Shown piece by piece: positions 1 through 11,372 of a stretch of 64,000 bases of DNA. The stretch's first letter is position 1. Each line of letters opens with the position of its first letter. The notes under the pieces are model-generated. The model was not told where the DNA came from. It made no database searches and saw nothing but the letters and a program-made list of their open reading frames with translations. Location: contig NC_064650.1 of assembly GCF_001723175.1 (NCBI RefSeq), positions 3,658,001 through 3,722,000 on the forward strand, in the 5' to 3' direction. The translations under genes were made by a program, and so were the position numbers. This DNA comes from Penicillium oxalicum (taxonomy: Eukaryota; Ascomycota; Eurotiomycetes; Eurotiales; Aspergillaceae).

Positions 1-430
1 CTCTACAATAGTACACCTTGGGACATCCTGTAGTGCCAACTGACTGATTATGTTCGAAGCGAAAGCTCAATGTGAACCAATTCTATATAACGAACGTACA
101 AAGGGAGCAAAAAGTTGCTTGAAAGGGAGACTTGAAAAAGGACAAAAGAAGAAAAAGAAAAGCAAAAAATTTATGCCAGGTGCATGTCGAGAACTGGTCT
201 CTGCCAACGAGCCGAAAATCAACACCACTAAAAGAGGCTAGAAGGTCACAGCAACAGTCGACCAAAAGAATGGGACTGACTTATCAAAAAAATGCAGCAG
301 AATCTGTCCCAGTCGTGATGTAATTCTTCCCCCCAAAAAAAGAAAGAATAATACAAGAGACAACAACGTGGGTAGAAATTTCTGTCGATGATCAGACGCG
401 CAACTGCACAACTCCAAAGGACCATCCTCT
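1..430. other. 3' flank of tannase gene, no gene seen
   Basis: A-rich sequence downstream of the minus-strand tannase gene. Short open frames on both strands are low complexity (Lys-rich) and unconvincing. Probably 3' untranslated and intergenic DNA. Confidence 0.6.
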
Positions 431-2203
431 CTAGTAGATGGGAACCTTGAAAGCAGGGAACTCATAAGTCCAGCTCTCAATGGACTTGGCATCGTTGACA
501 CAGGTGAAGGTCGAGTTGCTGTGCCACAGTGGGCGAGTGGGCCACTGGCACAGCCGTTGCACTTCACCCTCGTAGTCTCCAGAGGACACGGTGGCGTTCA
601 GGCGAGATGGCTTAATGCCATTCTCAACCCAATCAATCATGGTCTCCATGTTGTCCTGGGGGTAGGGACCGGGCTGGAGCGAGTTCGCACCGCAGTGGGC
701 CGCACCGGGGATGAGATAGAATTGGTACCAGTCGGCGAGCTGGGTGAGGGACTGCGAGTCGGTGAGACCGGGGTACATGATCGAACGGACGGATTGCCAG
801 TAGTGCACGGAAGATGCGGCCGGAACAGAAGGGTCGGATTCACCGTGGTAGTGGATCAATTTACCGCCGCCGGACTGGAAGCTGGTCAGGTCGGGCAGGG
901 TTGTCTGAAGTGTATCCAGATAGCGATTGTACGCAGTGGTCATCCATTCGATCAGGGTGTCGTAGGTGACGCCGTCCAGAGAGGAGAGATTGTCCAAATC
1001 CAGCAGCTCGACAAACTTGGTCACGAATTCACCGCCGGTGGAAGGGATGTCTAGCTCCCATTTCTGGGTCTCGTTGTTCCACGAAGTCGCCGCGTCGGAG
1101 AACTCGGATCCAATCTGCCATGAGAGATAGGCTCGCTGGCCCTTGGAATTGTGCAGACCGTTGACAATCGCCTTGGCAACCGCCACGCCTTTGGCGGAGA
1201 CGGTTCCGTTCTGAGCAGGCTTGTTGCTGGATTCACTGCCTGCGCCCGCGGCCGCACCGCTGAATCCAAAGCCGAGCGAGCTGCTCGTCTCAGCAGCGCA
1301 GTAGTACTCCTCGCCGATGACCGAAGACATGTCGAAGTGAAGTTTGCACAGATCAGAGCGAGAGATGACGCCGTCGGTCCGACCGTCCAGAGGATCACAG
1401 GCCGCGATCGTAGCGTTGACGATCTTGGCAAGCTCACAGGGAGGAGGATAGTAATCCAGAGTCTTCTCAACCTGAGCCGGGAAGACATGGTTGACCTGCT
1501 GTTGAGCATAACGGAAGGCCGGAGCACCCACGACGACTCCATCGTACTCCTCGCCATAGCGCTGGATTTGGCTCATTCCCTCACGACCGCCATCAGAGCA
1601 GCCTTCGTAGTAAGTGTAGAGCTTAGAGCTGTCGGCGAGACTGTAGAAGGCTTTGGTGAAATACTTGCCCAGCTGGGTCATTTCACCGAGAGCCTGATAT
1701 CCAAACATGTGAGTTGCATCCCAGTTGATGGAGCCATTTCCGTAGAGAACCACATCGTCGTAGCTGACACCGTTCAGGGCATCATACCCAGCAGAGGAAG
1801 CTCCACCCACAGCACCGTAGGTCAAGCCCCCAGTGGCATCAGAACTCAGGGAGTAGCCACCTCCGCCGGCGACGTAGAAGCGGGTTTTGAAGTCAGACGG
1901 CTCCGGGAGCGCATACTTGACAATGACCGTGTCATCTTTGCCAGGATGAGTGTACGTCAGAGTCACATTGCAGTAATTATACGTGGCACCACTGGTGGAG
2001 GTACTTGGTCCCATACCACCGCCAAGGGTGGCATTGTACACGACTGCGGCGGTAGAAGAAGATGGGATCAAGCTGATTCCATTGAGGATCCCATCGGCCG
2101 GTAGGGCAGCTTTGACGTTGGACAAAGTGCAGACATCAGAGAGTGACTTAGCACTGGCGACCGCAGCAAAAGCTGCGACCGAGGTGCCAGATTGAGGACG
2201 CAT
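431..2203 (-). CDS. Tannase (tannin acyl hydrolase), secreted
   Basis: Tannase/feruloyl esterase family (PF07519), a serine hydrolase that splits galloyl ester bonds of tannins outside the cell. The single exon encodes about 590 residues, the usual length for Aspergillus tannase. The catalytic Ser is about residue 203 in GCSDGGREG, with the Asp about 457 (HYHGESD) and the His about 503 (GAAHCG). The Cys next to the Ser (202) and the one after the His (504) form the disulfide-linked CS-D-HC triad typical of the family. Many N-glycosylation sequons are present. The start is placed at the second Met (MRPQSG) because it begins a short Ala-rich leader ending before SLSDVC, as in A. oryzae tannase; an in-frame Met lies 8 codons upstream. 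The C-terminus (EFPAFKVPIY) matches the family end. No break is seen. The leader is only weakly hydrophobic. Confidence 0.93.
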   Translation of the reverse strand: MRPQSGTSVAAFAAVASAKSLSDVCTLSNVKAALPADGILNGISLIPSSSTAAVVYNATLGGGMGPSTSTSGATYNYCNVTLTYTHPGKDDTVIVKYALPEPSDFKTRFYVAGGGGYSLSSDATGGLTYGAVGGASSAGYDALNGVSYDDVVLYGNGSINWDATHMFGYQALGEMTQLGKYFTKAFYSLADSSKLYTYYEGCSDGGREGMSQIQRYGEEYDGVVVGAPAFRYAQQQVNHVFPAQVEKTLDYYPPPCELAKIVNATIAACDPLDGRTDGVISRSDLCKLHFDMSSVIGEEYYCAAETSSSLGFGFSGAAAGAGSESSNKPAQNGTVSAKGVAVAKAIVNGLHNSKGQRAYLSWQIGSEFSDAATSWNNETQKWELDIPSTGGEFVTKFVELLDLDNLSSLDGVTYDTLIEWMTTAYNRYLDTLQTTLPDLTSFQSGGGKLIHYHGESDPSVPAASSVHYWQSVRSIMYPGLTDSQSLTQLADWYQFYLIPGAAHCGANSLQPGPYPQDNMETMIDWVENGIKPSRLNATVSSGDYEGEVQRLCQWPTRPLWHSNSTFTCVNDAKSIESWTYEFPAFKVPIY

Positions 2204-3938
2204 AGTGGGCTGTTTCTCAACGCACACAGTTTAATTGAAGGGACTGAATGGGAAACAAACTAAAGCAAACGAGTGTTGTGAAAAATGATACTGTAAGGAT
2301 TGCAGAGACTCGTCTTCTGAAGGCTGCAGTGGAAGAATAATCGAATGCACAGAGGCAGGCCGGGGACGAGAGGTTTATATCAACCAACTCCAGGGTCTGG
2401 GTGCGATGAGGTTGTTGGGCGAGGATCCCTTGTCAAGAGAAGAGAGACACTGCAGCAAGTGAGGATCTCCAGAGCCTCGAGGCCTCGTCATCCTCTGACG
2501 ACCCAGTCTGTTCACATGTAAGTGAAGAAAACAGATATTAAAAATAAAGCTCGTACCTGCGCTAGAAGGAACGCCAATCTTATCGAGGTCCTTGTTGCGC
2601 GGCCTTCATGTTCTTCACATCGTGCCCGATTCGCTTGGGCGAGGACTTGAAATGGAAGTCCGGATCCCAGGATCAGCGTATGCGACCATAGTTTCAAGAG
2701 TGCTTTTTGTTCTGGTTGAACACCTATAATAGTCAGGCCTCTTCAAGTGACCGGTTTTCCGGGTGGCGCAAAGTTTCCATAACGAATAGGTGAACCTCAG
2801 CAGGCAGCGAGGTCGTGGGATGTTGCGCTTAAAGATTTGTCCGGAACAGGAGGCGTCTCATCTGGACTGAAGATTATGGAGATCTGCAATGCATCGGGGA
2901 ATCCACTTCCCGATGGAGTGGAAGGAACCTTGTTTTATCTTTTCTCCACATAATACTGTAAAGGAAAGTTGAGGGTGACGAAAGATGAGTGCAGAAGAAT
3001 ACGGCAGTGTCGAATTTCGGTTAAGTGAAGTTGAGGATAATGACCTGAGGCACGTGGAAGTCCGTCCGACACCATCATGACCACGATGATCTTCGAGCAT
3101 CACAGGTGTATATTCTTCTCCTGTCCTGCTCAATCGGTTCTCTCTGAAAATAATCAGATTGACTTGTCTGACTAGGAAGATCCTCCAGGTCCGAAGCATA
3201 CGTGGGAGTACGTAGTAGGCAAGAAAGTATATCCACAATGGAATCTTGGTCGATGTTATGGAAATACAGTAGTTTCGTTGACATATTAGACGTGGACATT
3301 ACTGAATCATCCTCAACCTCGAATAGGTGCTCACGTATGCAATCAACGTAAGACCGGCAGTGTAAAAATGGCCGACCAAAAACAACTTAGAAAGTTTCGT
3401 CCACAAACTGGAGACAAGCATTCAAATTGGATTCGTGGACCGTAACCCTCTGTGGTTCCTCAGGCACGTGCACGACCACGCAGCAACTTTGTAGCGGGCG
3501 GATATGACATTATCCGTTCGTGGATCGAACGCTGGGCACCAGCCCCGGACAGGCTCAGCAGGTTGTCGAATTTGCGTCTTTACTACTCCCTCTCAGGAGC
3601 TAACGTCTCAGTGGCTCAATCTGGGAAGACTGAGACTATGTGTACTTTAAGGGGTATTTGGTCTCTAGCTGAGCTGGTTGGAAGCCCGTACAGATCATTC
3701 AAGCCAATTCAGGGTATTTTCTTTGGGCAGAAACAAAATAACAAATTCGCCGAGACTTGAATCTATAACGTGCTTCAGCTCCACGAACACCCTCTCTTAT
3801 CGAGAGCTGAGGACCCAAAGGCAACTCAACATTTGCGTAACGGGAATCAATGCATAAACAGACATCCAGTCGTAAAAGGCCATCCATGCTCTACTGGCCA
3901 CGCGCTCACTCGCGCCCGTCGTTTCAGATCATATCCAC
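2204..3938. other. Intergenic, tannase upstream region
   Basis: Carries the tannase promoter at its left end. Open frames at 2858-3299 (-) and 3452-3760 (+) show no recognisable domain, codon pattern or splice continuity, and are treated as chance. Nothing else is supported. Confidence 0.55.
2374..2379 (-). promoter_or_regulatory. Probable TATA box of the tannase gene
   Basis: TATAAA on the minus strand, about 170 bp upstream of the chosen tannase start. Position and sequence fit a core promoter for a highly inducible secreted enzyme. Inference from sequence only. Confidence 0.45.
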
Positions 3939-5240
3939 CTAATCATCGAGCTCATCAGCCCATGTGCCCGTCATAGGGGCCATAGAAGCTTCAAGCTTCT
4001 CCATCGGCGAGGGCTGCGGATCAGCTTTTGTCTCTTCATTTGCTCGAGAGACTGCTTCGGGCTTTTTCCCTGCTGGGAGAGCAGGGAAATCGCCTTCGTT
4101 GTGAACAGCCGGGGAAGGAGCTGTCGTTTCGGGTTTGTCAGAAGACTCCTTGGGATGTTCTCGATCTCCTCGTCGACCTTGAGAGGATCCGCGACCGCGA
4201 CCACGACCCCCTCGGCCCCCTCGCCCACGACCCCGGCCAGGGCTGAGCAAGTCGTCAGGTGCATCTTCAGGGGCTCGTTCGTCAAAGTCCCGGCGTGTGT
4301 ATCCTGAGACTCCGCCGTGCATCCCGCGGCGGAACTGGCTGCCACCCCCGCGAGGGTTATAGTCGTCCTCAGTCTTTTGCGAGTCCCACTCACGACCAGT
4401 CTGGGCTTTCAGCTTGCGTTGACGGTTCTGCTCACGCTCACTGTCCATGACGCGACGGTTGGCCGCCTCTTGACGTCGCTTCTCCGCCGCGACTTGTTCG
4501 CGTTCGAGAAAGGAAGCGTGGTCGGCTTCGGCACGAGCGTGAGCAGCCGCCTTTTTCGCCGCATTCTCCTTGGCTGCGGCGATACGCTTTGATAGCTCCT
4601 CCTCCGTGAGTTTGGGCTATGGTCAAAAAGTTAGCTCCCGACGCGACTCCGGACCGACATGGAATGTTTATCGGCTGACCTTTCGTAGACCACCCGTAGC
4701 ACTGCGATCCCCCCGCACCGCTGGAACTCGTTGAGATTCGCCCTGATTATCGGTTGTAGCCTCGTCCCCCTTTCCCTCCTCATTCCGACCATTTTGGTCC
4801 GCTGTGACTCCGTCTTCAGGTTGACTGGAAGCCACCAGCTGAGGTTGATGCTTGCTTGTCGTCGTTGCAGGCTCCTTCGCGGGTTTGGGTCCCTTTGGCC
4901 TTGAAGGCTTCTCCGTGGGCTTCTTGTCTGCCCATCTTGAGTTCTCCAATCCACCTCTTTTGGGCCGGTCCTGACCATGACTCTGGTCTGGACCTTGACC
5001 TCGGCCACGCCCGCGACCCCGACCCCGATCTCCACGGCCTCGCTGGTCGCTCTCTCTGGGGGATTCAGTGGGTGGTTCACTTGAATTCACTTCCTGTGAC
5101 GATGGAGAGGGCTCCGACTGCACAGCCGTTGTTACAACCTCCACCTGCGCATTTTGGTCCCCCGCAGAAACAGGAATGATCTCATCGTCGAAGAGGTCGT
5201 CTGCACCCCGCGTCTGCGCAAACCCATCGATTTCTGCCAT
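3939..5240 (-). CDS. Arg/Gly-rich, low-complexity protein (probable RNA-binding), uncharacterised
   Basis: Two exons (4680-5240 and 3939-4616) joined across a 63 bp intron (4617-4679, GTCAGC...ATAG) give about 412 residues. The N-terminus (MAEIDGFAQTRGADDLFDDE) is acidic. An RGRGDRGRGRGRGRG block lies near residues 70-85. A charged helical stretch (EEELSKRIAAAKENAAKKAAA) follows the splice, then a second RGRGRGGRGGRGRGRG block, and a C-terminal DFPALP motif. RGG blocks are typical of RNA- and ribosome-associated proteins of the Stm1/HABP4 sort, but I do not recognise a specific orthologue. It lies between the two esterase genes but its composition suggests a housekeeping role. Confidence 0.78.
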
Positions 5241-6152
5241 TGTGATAGGAATGTGATAAGTAGGTGAGGTGAGGCTGCGCGCAGAGAGAAGTAGATGCTC
5301 GGTGTATGTCCAGAACGGAAAAATTTAGAAAACTAGAAACAGCGCCGATTTCACCTCCTGGAATGCGAGGGGAAGCTTCTTCGATGGCGCTAATCTGGTT
5401 GACTCGGGGGCGATCCGTGCGGCGGGGAAAAGGATTAGGCTGCGCGATCGCGATGCGCTTTCCCAGGTAGGAAAGTAATTGGAATCTGACTGTCCAGGAA
5501 AAGGAGAAAGACACAGTTGGAGTGCACCAAGAAGCAGATCACTTTTCTTCAAAACTGTTTCACAGCCACGATCACAATTCAGAATTTCCACAGCAGTTGC
5601 ACCAGGTGATAGAAGAGCGTAAACAATCCGATAGCCCCCGCCTCGAAAGCTCACTTCCTGCAAGGGACATTTTGCCCATAAATCCCGCCTCGGTTCTGCC
5701 GCAATGACGTGAACCGATACTCACTTGATAGGTTCATGCTGGATTCAAAGGCGGTTATTGCACGGGCGGTCACTCAAGAAAGAACCTTAGAAGTGACCTG
5801 AGATGCGAAGACGGCGGTCCTGATGCGCATTAAAAGGTGCAGACTCGCCCTGTCCAAGTGAACGCAAGAGAATGGACAGAAGAGTTGGGCGTGACAAGTT
5901 ACTTGACAACAAGGCAGCGACCTTGCGCGCACGCATGACAATCAGGGAAGATGGAAGAGTGCCTTGATTTGTGTTAACGGAGTCTACTTAGTAGCCACTG
6001 ATATAAACAAATGCCTCAACTGAGGAGACTTGCTCCTCTTTGGTGGAGAGGGGACAATTTCAATGATGAGGTTCTTTCTGCACATTCTCATGTGACCGAG
6101 AGATGTCAAGGTTGCACATGCGTTCACCATCCTCCAGAGAAGCAGTCCCATT
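5241..6152. other. Intergenic, no gene seen
   Basis: Upstream of the RG-rich gene and downstream of faeB, both on the minus strand. Open frames at 5182-5663 (-) have no domain and largely lie in what should be promoter and 5' UTR. Confidence 0.55.
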
Positions 6153-7795
6153 CTACACACACTTCCAAGCATTTTCATCAGTATAGTGGCCAGGGCCCAC
6201 GAAAACATTCCGCTTTGGGTAGCGACAGTGTCTGCGGCGGTACTCGACCTCTGAGCCAGGCCCATTGACGAATTTTGCACCCCGTAAGGTTTCTGGAGCC
6301 TTCCCTTCCTCCACCCACTGGACCATAGCCATCAGGACGTTATCCTGCGGATCTGTGCCAGCATACGTCCGCAGCCCCTGGCCAATGCCGTACGCACCGT
6401 CCCCACCGCCGCAGTGGGCCATGCCACTGATGGGGAAGAAGCGATAAAATTCGTCCAAGCTAGATGGAGGCAAGCCCATAGTATTCGCAACGTGAGCATA
6501 ATACCACTTGGAGTCGTCAGAGCTAATCAGCTGGTCCTGCATGCCGTGATAGTGCAAGACTTTGCCACCGGCTTTCTTGAACGGAGAGATATCGCCTTCC
6601 CAGGTCTGAATATTAAAAGGGTTTTGGGCCATTGCAACCGCAGCGTCCTGCATTGTCCAGTCCTTACCCTCCCAGGAAGAATCATTGTAGACCACGTATT
6701 TCAACCAATCGGTGCTGTACGGGAAAGGCTGGCCATTATATATGATCGGTGCTGCAAACTCTTCGGAGCCGGGTTGCATACGTGGGTACAACCGAGTCCC
6801 ATTCAGCCCATAGACAGGCGCGAAGACTTGCTGAGCAGCGTGGACTTGGGAAGCAGAGAGACAAGGAGTCTTATTCTTCGAGCCGGGAGCGCAGATCAGG
6901 GTGGTCAGAATTGGCTGACACAGATCAGTGTCCTCAATGATTCCATCCTTCGCGCCGTCAAGAGCGTCGCACTGTCGGAGAATTTCCTCGTGAACGACTT
7001 TCCACTCCGCAGGTGAGAGATATGTGTCGGAGCCTTGGGGGCCGAGGATCGTGTAGAAGTGGGCACTCCAAGAAAAGAGACCGATCATGTTGATCGCAGG
7101 CGCTCCAGCAACCACACCATCAAAATCATCTGGATATTTTTGAATGGATTTAAATCCCTGGCGGCCTCCCGTGGAACATCCGAGGTAATAGCTTTTACTG
7201 TAACCTTCCTTGTAGAATTGCTTCGTGAGCTCTTTGCCAATCACCACGCCGGTGTGAACCGAGCGATGAACAAAGTCCTCTAGCACATCAGGGTTATTCA
7301 AGAACGGTGCTCCGGAGGTACCATTGTGTCCGTTGTTGGCCCCGACTGTGGCAAAGCCCAGCTGTGCAGTGTACGCCAGATCGTAGTATTGGATGCCTGC
7401 TTCAAAGTCAGTACCACGCTCTCAACCCCGAGCGTCACATGATGGTGGCACATACAACCCGAGAGTCCACCGTTTCCTGTGCTTAAAAAGCGACCTTTAT
7501 AATCGCGTGGAAACCAAGCCTCAAGTGAGATCTCGCTGCTGTTTGATGTGGAGACGGTCATGGCCACACGACACACGTCCACAGATACTGCTTGGTATGG
7601 CGCAGCGCAGCTGGCCGCATTTTCTGGCAGAGACAGATTCGTCCCGCCAGCAACGTACTCGGCAAAGTGGACGCTGACGTTTGGCAGATCGATATGATGT
7701 GCAAAGCCGGAACATCTGGTCTGGAATGCATCCTGACTTGCCAGGGCCGCGGAAACGGCCCCAAACATGCCCCAGGGGGAGAGCCGAGTCATCAT
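6153..7795 (-). CDS. Feruloyl esterase B (tannase family), secreted
   Basis: Releases ferulic, p-coumaric and related acids from plant cell-wall esters outside the cell. Two exons (7456-7795 and 6153-7396) flank a 59 bp intron (7397-7455, GTATGT...GCAG) whose removal gives the smooth family sequence LSTGNGGLSGCIQYYD. The product is about 527 residues, close to A. niger FaeB. A leader MMTRLSPWGMFGAVSAALAS precedes QDAFQTRC. The CS-D-HC triad is present: Ser about 188 in GCSTGGRQG with adjacent Cys 187, Asp about 401 (HYHGMQD), and His 441 with Cys 442 (GMAHCGGG). The start is placed at the Met that opens the leader; the frame stays open another 33 codons upstream to an ATG without leader character. 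The apparent frame break is the intron, not a mutation. Confidence 0.92.
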
Positions 7796-9440
7796 GGCCG
7801 CTTTGAATTGGTTCAACGGGTATTCTAGCACCCACTGGAGGTTTGTTCCCAGAGTCCATGGAGAAGTGCCATTAAATACATTGTGATTGTCCATGCTGGC
7901 TGCTTCGGCAGTGATCTTGGCTTACGGCACGAAGAGGGGAGAGATTGGCCCACCACCGATTCTCCCTGCAGTCGGCAGTGGCAGAGTCAACACTACCCGG
8001 AAAATCCATGACGGGTTAGTCGTGAGAAGATGATCCCGAGGTTGTGCCGGTCCCTAGCGCAGAGATCTACTCAAAGGAGAGGATCGGATTGGGTGGTGCG
8101 GCCATGGTGGATTTGGAGACGGTGCTGGCTTGTGCCCAGAGTCCACAAGCTGCCCGTGGCTGGCTTGGTAAAGGGCCGTGGAGAATGTGGGATCTCCGAG
8201 GGGAAAATGAACAGTGTGGGAGACTCGTCTCCTCGGTCTTTGAAAACGTGGAGCTCCGCAATGCGGGGTTGAATGAGAACTTGATACCAAGTGGCAGTGA
8301 TGATCTGATAGAGCGAAAAACTCAAGTCGTGAATACCAAGCATATAAATGAAACCAGGTCGCTGATCCGGAATCAAACTCAAGGAATGGGAGCTTACGAA
8401 TCGATTCGATCACTGCGCGAAAAGTGATGCAAAGAAAAAAAAATGCACTGTTGATGATCCAATCAAAGGTAGGTACTCCGTAGTGATCGCTAGCATATCG
8501 ACGCTTTGGAATGCTTGATCGCAAAAAGCTCTTCCGTTACTGCTGAATTCTCTTTTTTTATGCTCTCAAATTTCCTTCGAATTTCGAATTCCTTGTCCGT
8601 AAGAGATTTGCTTTCACTGAAATAGAGATCGTTCATATCACGGTGGGTTGCGTCATTCGCTCTCGCAACCATCCTTTCCCAAGACTTGCGTCCGATGCTC
8701 CGAAGCGTCACGTCACCAGTTGATCGCATCCGGTCTGTTGTTGACAAGCAGTTTTTCGGGCAGAAAGTGCGCGTTCTCGGGCTTTCAAGCTCCTTCTCTC
8801 CTGGATTTGTAGACTTGGCTGGGGAGAGCAGGGGACGGAGAAAGAGTACCATCCAAGAGCTCCTTGGATTGCGCAGATTATGAGACCGATCGTGTCAGCG
8901 TAAGGCTCTGATTGAGTGGAATTGGACGGGTTGTGAGAGCTCAGAGCTCAGACGATCAACTTTGCACAGTGATGACTGAGTGGAAGTCGATCGAGAGAAA
9001 ATGCAGTGAGCCTGTCCTGCGAATGATTGAGAAGGAATAATCTCGCGATGATTGAAGAGGAGTGTGGATCAGAATTTGCAACTTCCAAGTGAGCACCTGA
9101 AAAAAGAGGGAACCAGACACCGCCCCAGTTGCACTTGCCAGTAATGGCCAAAGGAAGGATTAGAATTTAATTCGAGAGTCCGACTGAAATACATTCCCAT
9201 GGCTGTGTTATGAAAACCGTGGCAGACTTGGAAGTTGAAGTTGACTCGTCTTATTTTCGCTACAGTTGTTCATTCCGCCGCCTGGTTCCCCATTAATGTC
9301 ATGTCAATACCTACGTGATTCCATTCTCATTTTGGGCTTTGGTATCCAATATAAAACTATCTCCAAGAATCAATTTTCAAAGTTGCAGACCAAAAAAAAA
9401 GAAAAAAAAAAGAGAGACAACGCATTACAACAAGAGCCCC
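7796..9440. other. Intergenic, faeB upstream region
   Basis: Contains the faeB promoter. An open frame at 8490-8852 (-) would give a 120-residue charged protein with no domain; frames at 8030-8524 overlap on both strands. None is convincing. The right end is A-rich (runs at 9390-9410). Confidence 0.5.
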
Positions 9441-10650
9441 CTACCTGCCAGTTATTGACGTCTCCGAGCCCAAGACAACAATCTCTCTTCGCATGGCAAT
9501 GGCGTTGGGCTGTATGTCACTTACCAGCCCAACGGTATCGTCATTGTCACTCTGCGAAGATGTCATGCCGGTCTTGACCTGAGCGGAGTAGTTGCTCTGG
9601 CCCATCTCAATGTCTGAGTAAGGACTTGATCCGAACCGCTTCTTGGGCGGATCACTTCCGATGGTGTGTTGTGCTTCTCGAAGTTGACCGGCCATTGGAC
9701 GTCTCGGCAACACAAGCGGCTCAATGTAGTGGCGAAAGAGCGGTGCCAAAACCGGCAAACTGACGATAATTATACTCAGCCAGAGCTCAAGGAAGCTCAC
9801 GAGACCGATTTTGAACAGCCCGTAGACGAAGTCGGCTGCAGTGTTTGGATCAAGGGTAATGACGAGTCGCCAGATCATAACTGCAACGACACTAGATGTA
9901 GGGAGTCAATGACTTGAAGAGAAGAAAGAAGAGCAGAATAGGGCTTCTCACATCAAGCCCATTCCAAACATGACTCCAATGGTGAGCTTGTTACGAAGTG
10001 ACATTCGCAGCTTCCAGATTGCGGGGATCGGTAAGAGAGCGATGGTGGTATCCAGGACTATATTCAGTGTAATCGAGGCAATCTCCTGGATCTCCAAGGA
10101 CCGACATCCTCCCCCCGGTACAGGATGCCATTGGTAAGAGATCGGATGGCATTGGGTCAGGAACAGTGGAACGAAGGCGATGAAATAACCCACGACCAGG
10201 CTACTCACCACCCACACCAGAATACGGATGGGTCGAAAAGTACGAAACAGGCTGGTGTATAGCGACAGAATCGAAAGCTTGCAGCAGACTGTACCGACCA
10301 GCCATGTCATGCTTACTCCAACGAGCATCTTGAACTGGACATGAAGCTCTTTCTTGGAGAGGCTGTTCGTATGGCCTCCCAGGCCGTTGGCGACAGCCCA
10401 ATAATTTAAGCCGGTCATAGCGCACGCGCTCGTCTGCAATGTGATCAGTTTGAGACAATGCCTCGCATCACGAAGTGTGTGGAGTAAAGGGGAGTCGAAC
10501 GTGGGCAACAATGACAAAATAATCATGAAGCTGAAGCCTCTTGCGGGTCAAATGAAGCGCCCATAAGCGGAGGGCAATCACCACACTAGTGATGAAGGTG
10601 AACACAGCCATCCAAATGGACAACTGGACGCCGTTGGAACTAATCTTCAT
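9441..10650 (-). CDS. SAT4/rhodopsin-like seven-helix integral membrane protein
   Basis: Three exons (10501-10650, 9952-10433, 9441-9891) joined across introns of 67 bp (10434-10500) and 60 bp (9892-9951, GTGAGA...CTAG) encode about 360 residues. The first exon starts MKISSNGVQLS and contains one membrane helix. About six more follow, with the family features TWLVGTVCCKLSILSLYTSLFRTF, then QCHPISYQW and LDTTIALLPIPAIWKL, and a cytoplasmic Ser/Thr-rich tail. This is the fungal rhodopsin-domain (PTH11/SAT4-like, PF20684) family of unknown ligand, often found beside secondary-metabolite genes. It is divergent from the SDR gene. Membership of the adjacent cluster is inference. Confidence 0.82.
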
Positions 10651-11372
10651 GATGCTGGGTCGTCATATTCATCTCCAGGGCAGGATGAAAGTGATGACCA
10701 TTGCATTAACGCGTCAGAAATATAGATTGACACGATGCTGGCGAGATTGCTCGTGGCCTTCTTTGCACTTGCAACAGGAATAATTTCCGACGCCGAGCTA
10801 CGTACTACGTCTTGCTCATGGAATGAGGTTACTGTCAAAGAGGTTCGGTGTTGCACATTACGGACGAAAATAATGTAACGTTCCTTTGGGACGTCCTTCC
10901 CCCGAAGTAGCGTAGTCAGATATAGAATATAATCGAGGAGATCTGCAAGGATGAACCTGGTGGATCTTTGGGCGATGGCTGACCCCCAGTGCTGACAGCA
11001 TCATGACTGGCTCATCAGTGCAGGCAGAGAGTCAGTCTGTCGGGTTGTTGCAACCAGGAGAGATCTTGAGTAGCAGAGGACAAAAGAATGTGAGAGATTC
11101 AATTTGGTTGAAGGAGGAAAACAAAATGATGCCAATCGAGTCGAGAAGTGAAGAGGAGTTGCAATCGTCCATGGATCGGTCGTCAGGTGCGTTGTTTAAT
11201 TCTGTCACCTGTTCTTTGTTGGATTCGCACCCAAGTGTTTGTTCCTCCCTTATTTCTCTCAACACTCGTTTCTATCCACATTCGTGGCTAGCCCTTGACT
11301 CCGTTCACGCTCACAAGATCGGATTATATTCTCATCGTGAAAAGGCCAAGTCTTCGTAGAGGGTGTTACACC
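10651..11372. other. Divergent intergenic region between SAT4-like and SDR genes
   Basis: About 720 bp shared upstream region of two divergently transcribed genes. The open frame 11003-11359 (+) has no recognisable domain and overlaps the SDR 5' region. No clear regulator site is read. Confidence 0.5.

Noticed and set aside
521..1054. Plus-strand 177-residue frame
   Set aside because: Shadow of the tannase gene on the other strand.
7298..7460. Apparent frameshift splitting faeB
   Set aside because: Explained by a 59-bp GT...AG intron with a CTGAC branch site; the joined protein is continuous with the family.
8490..8852. 120-residue minus-strand frame in the faeB upstream region
   Set aside because: No domain, no splice partners, composition not clearly coding.
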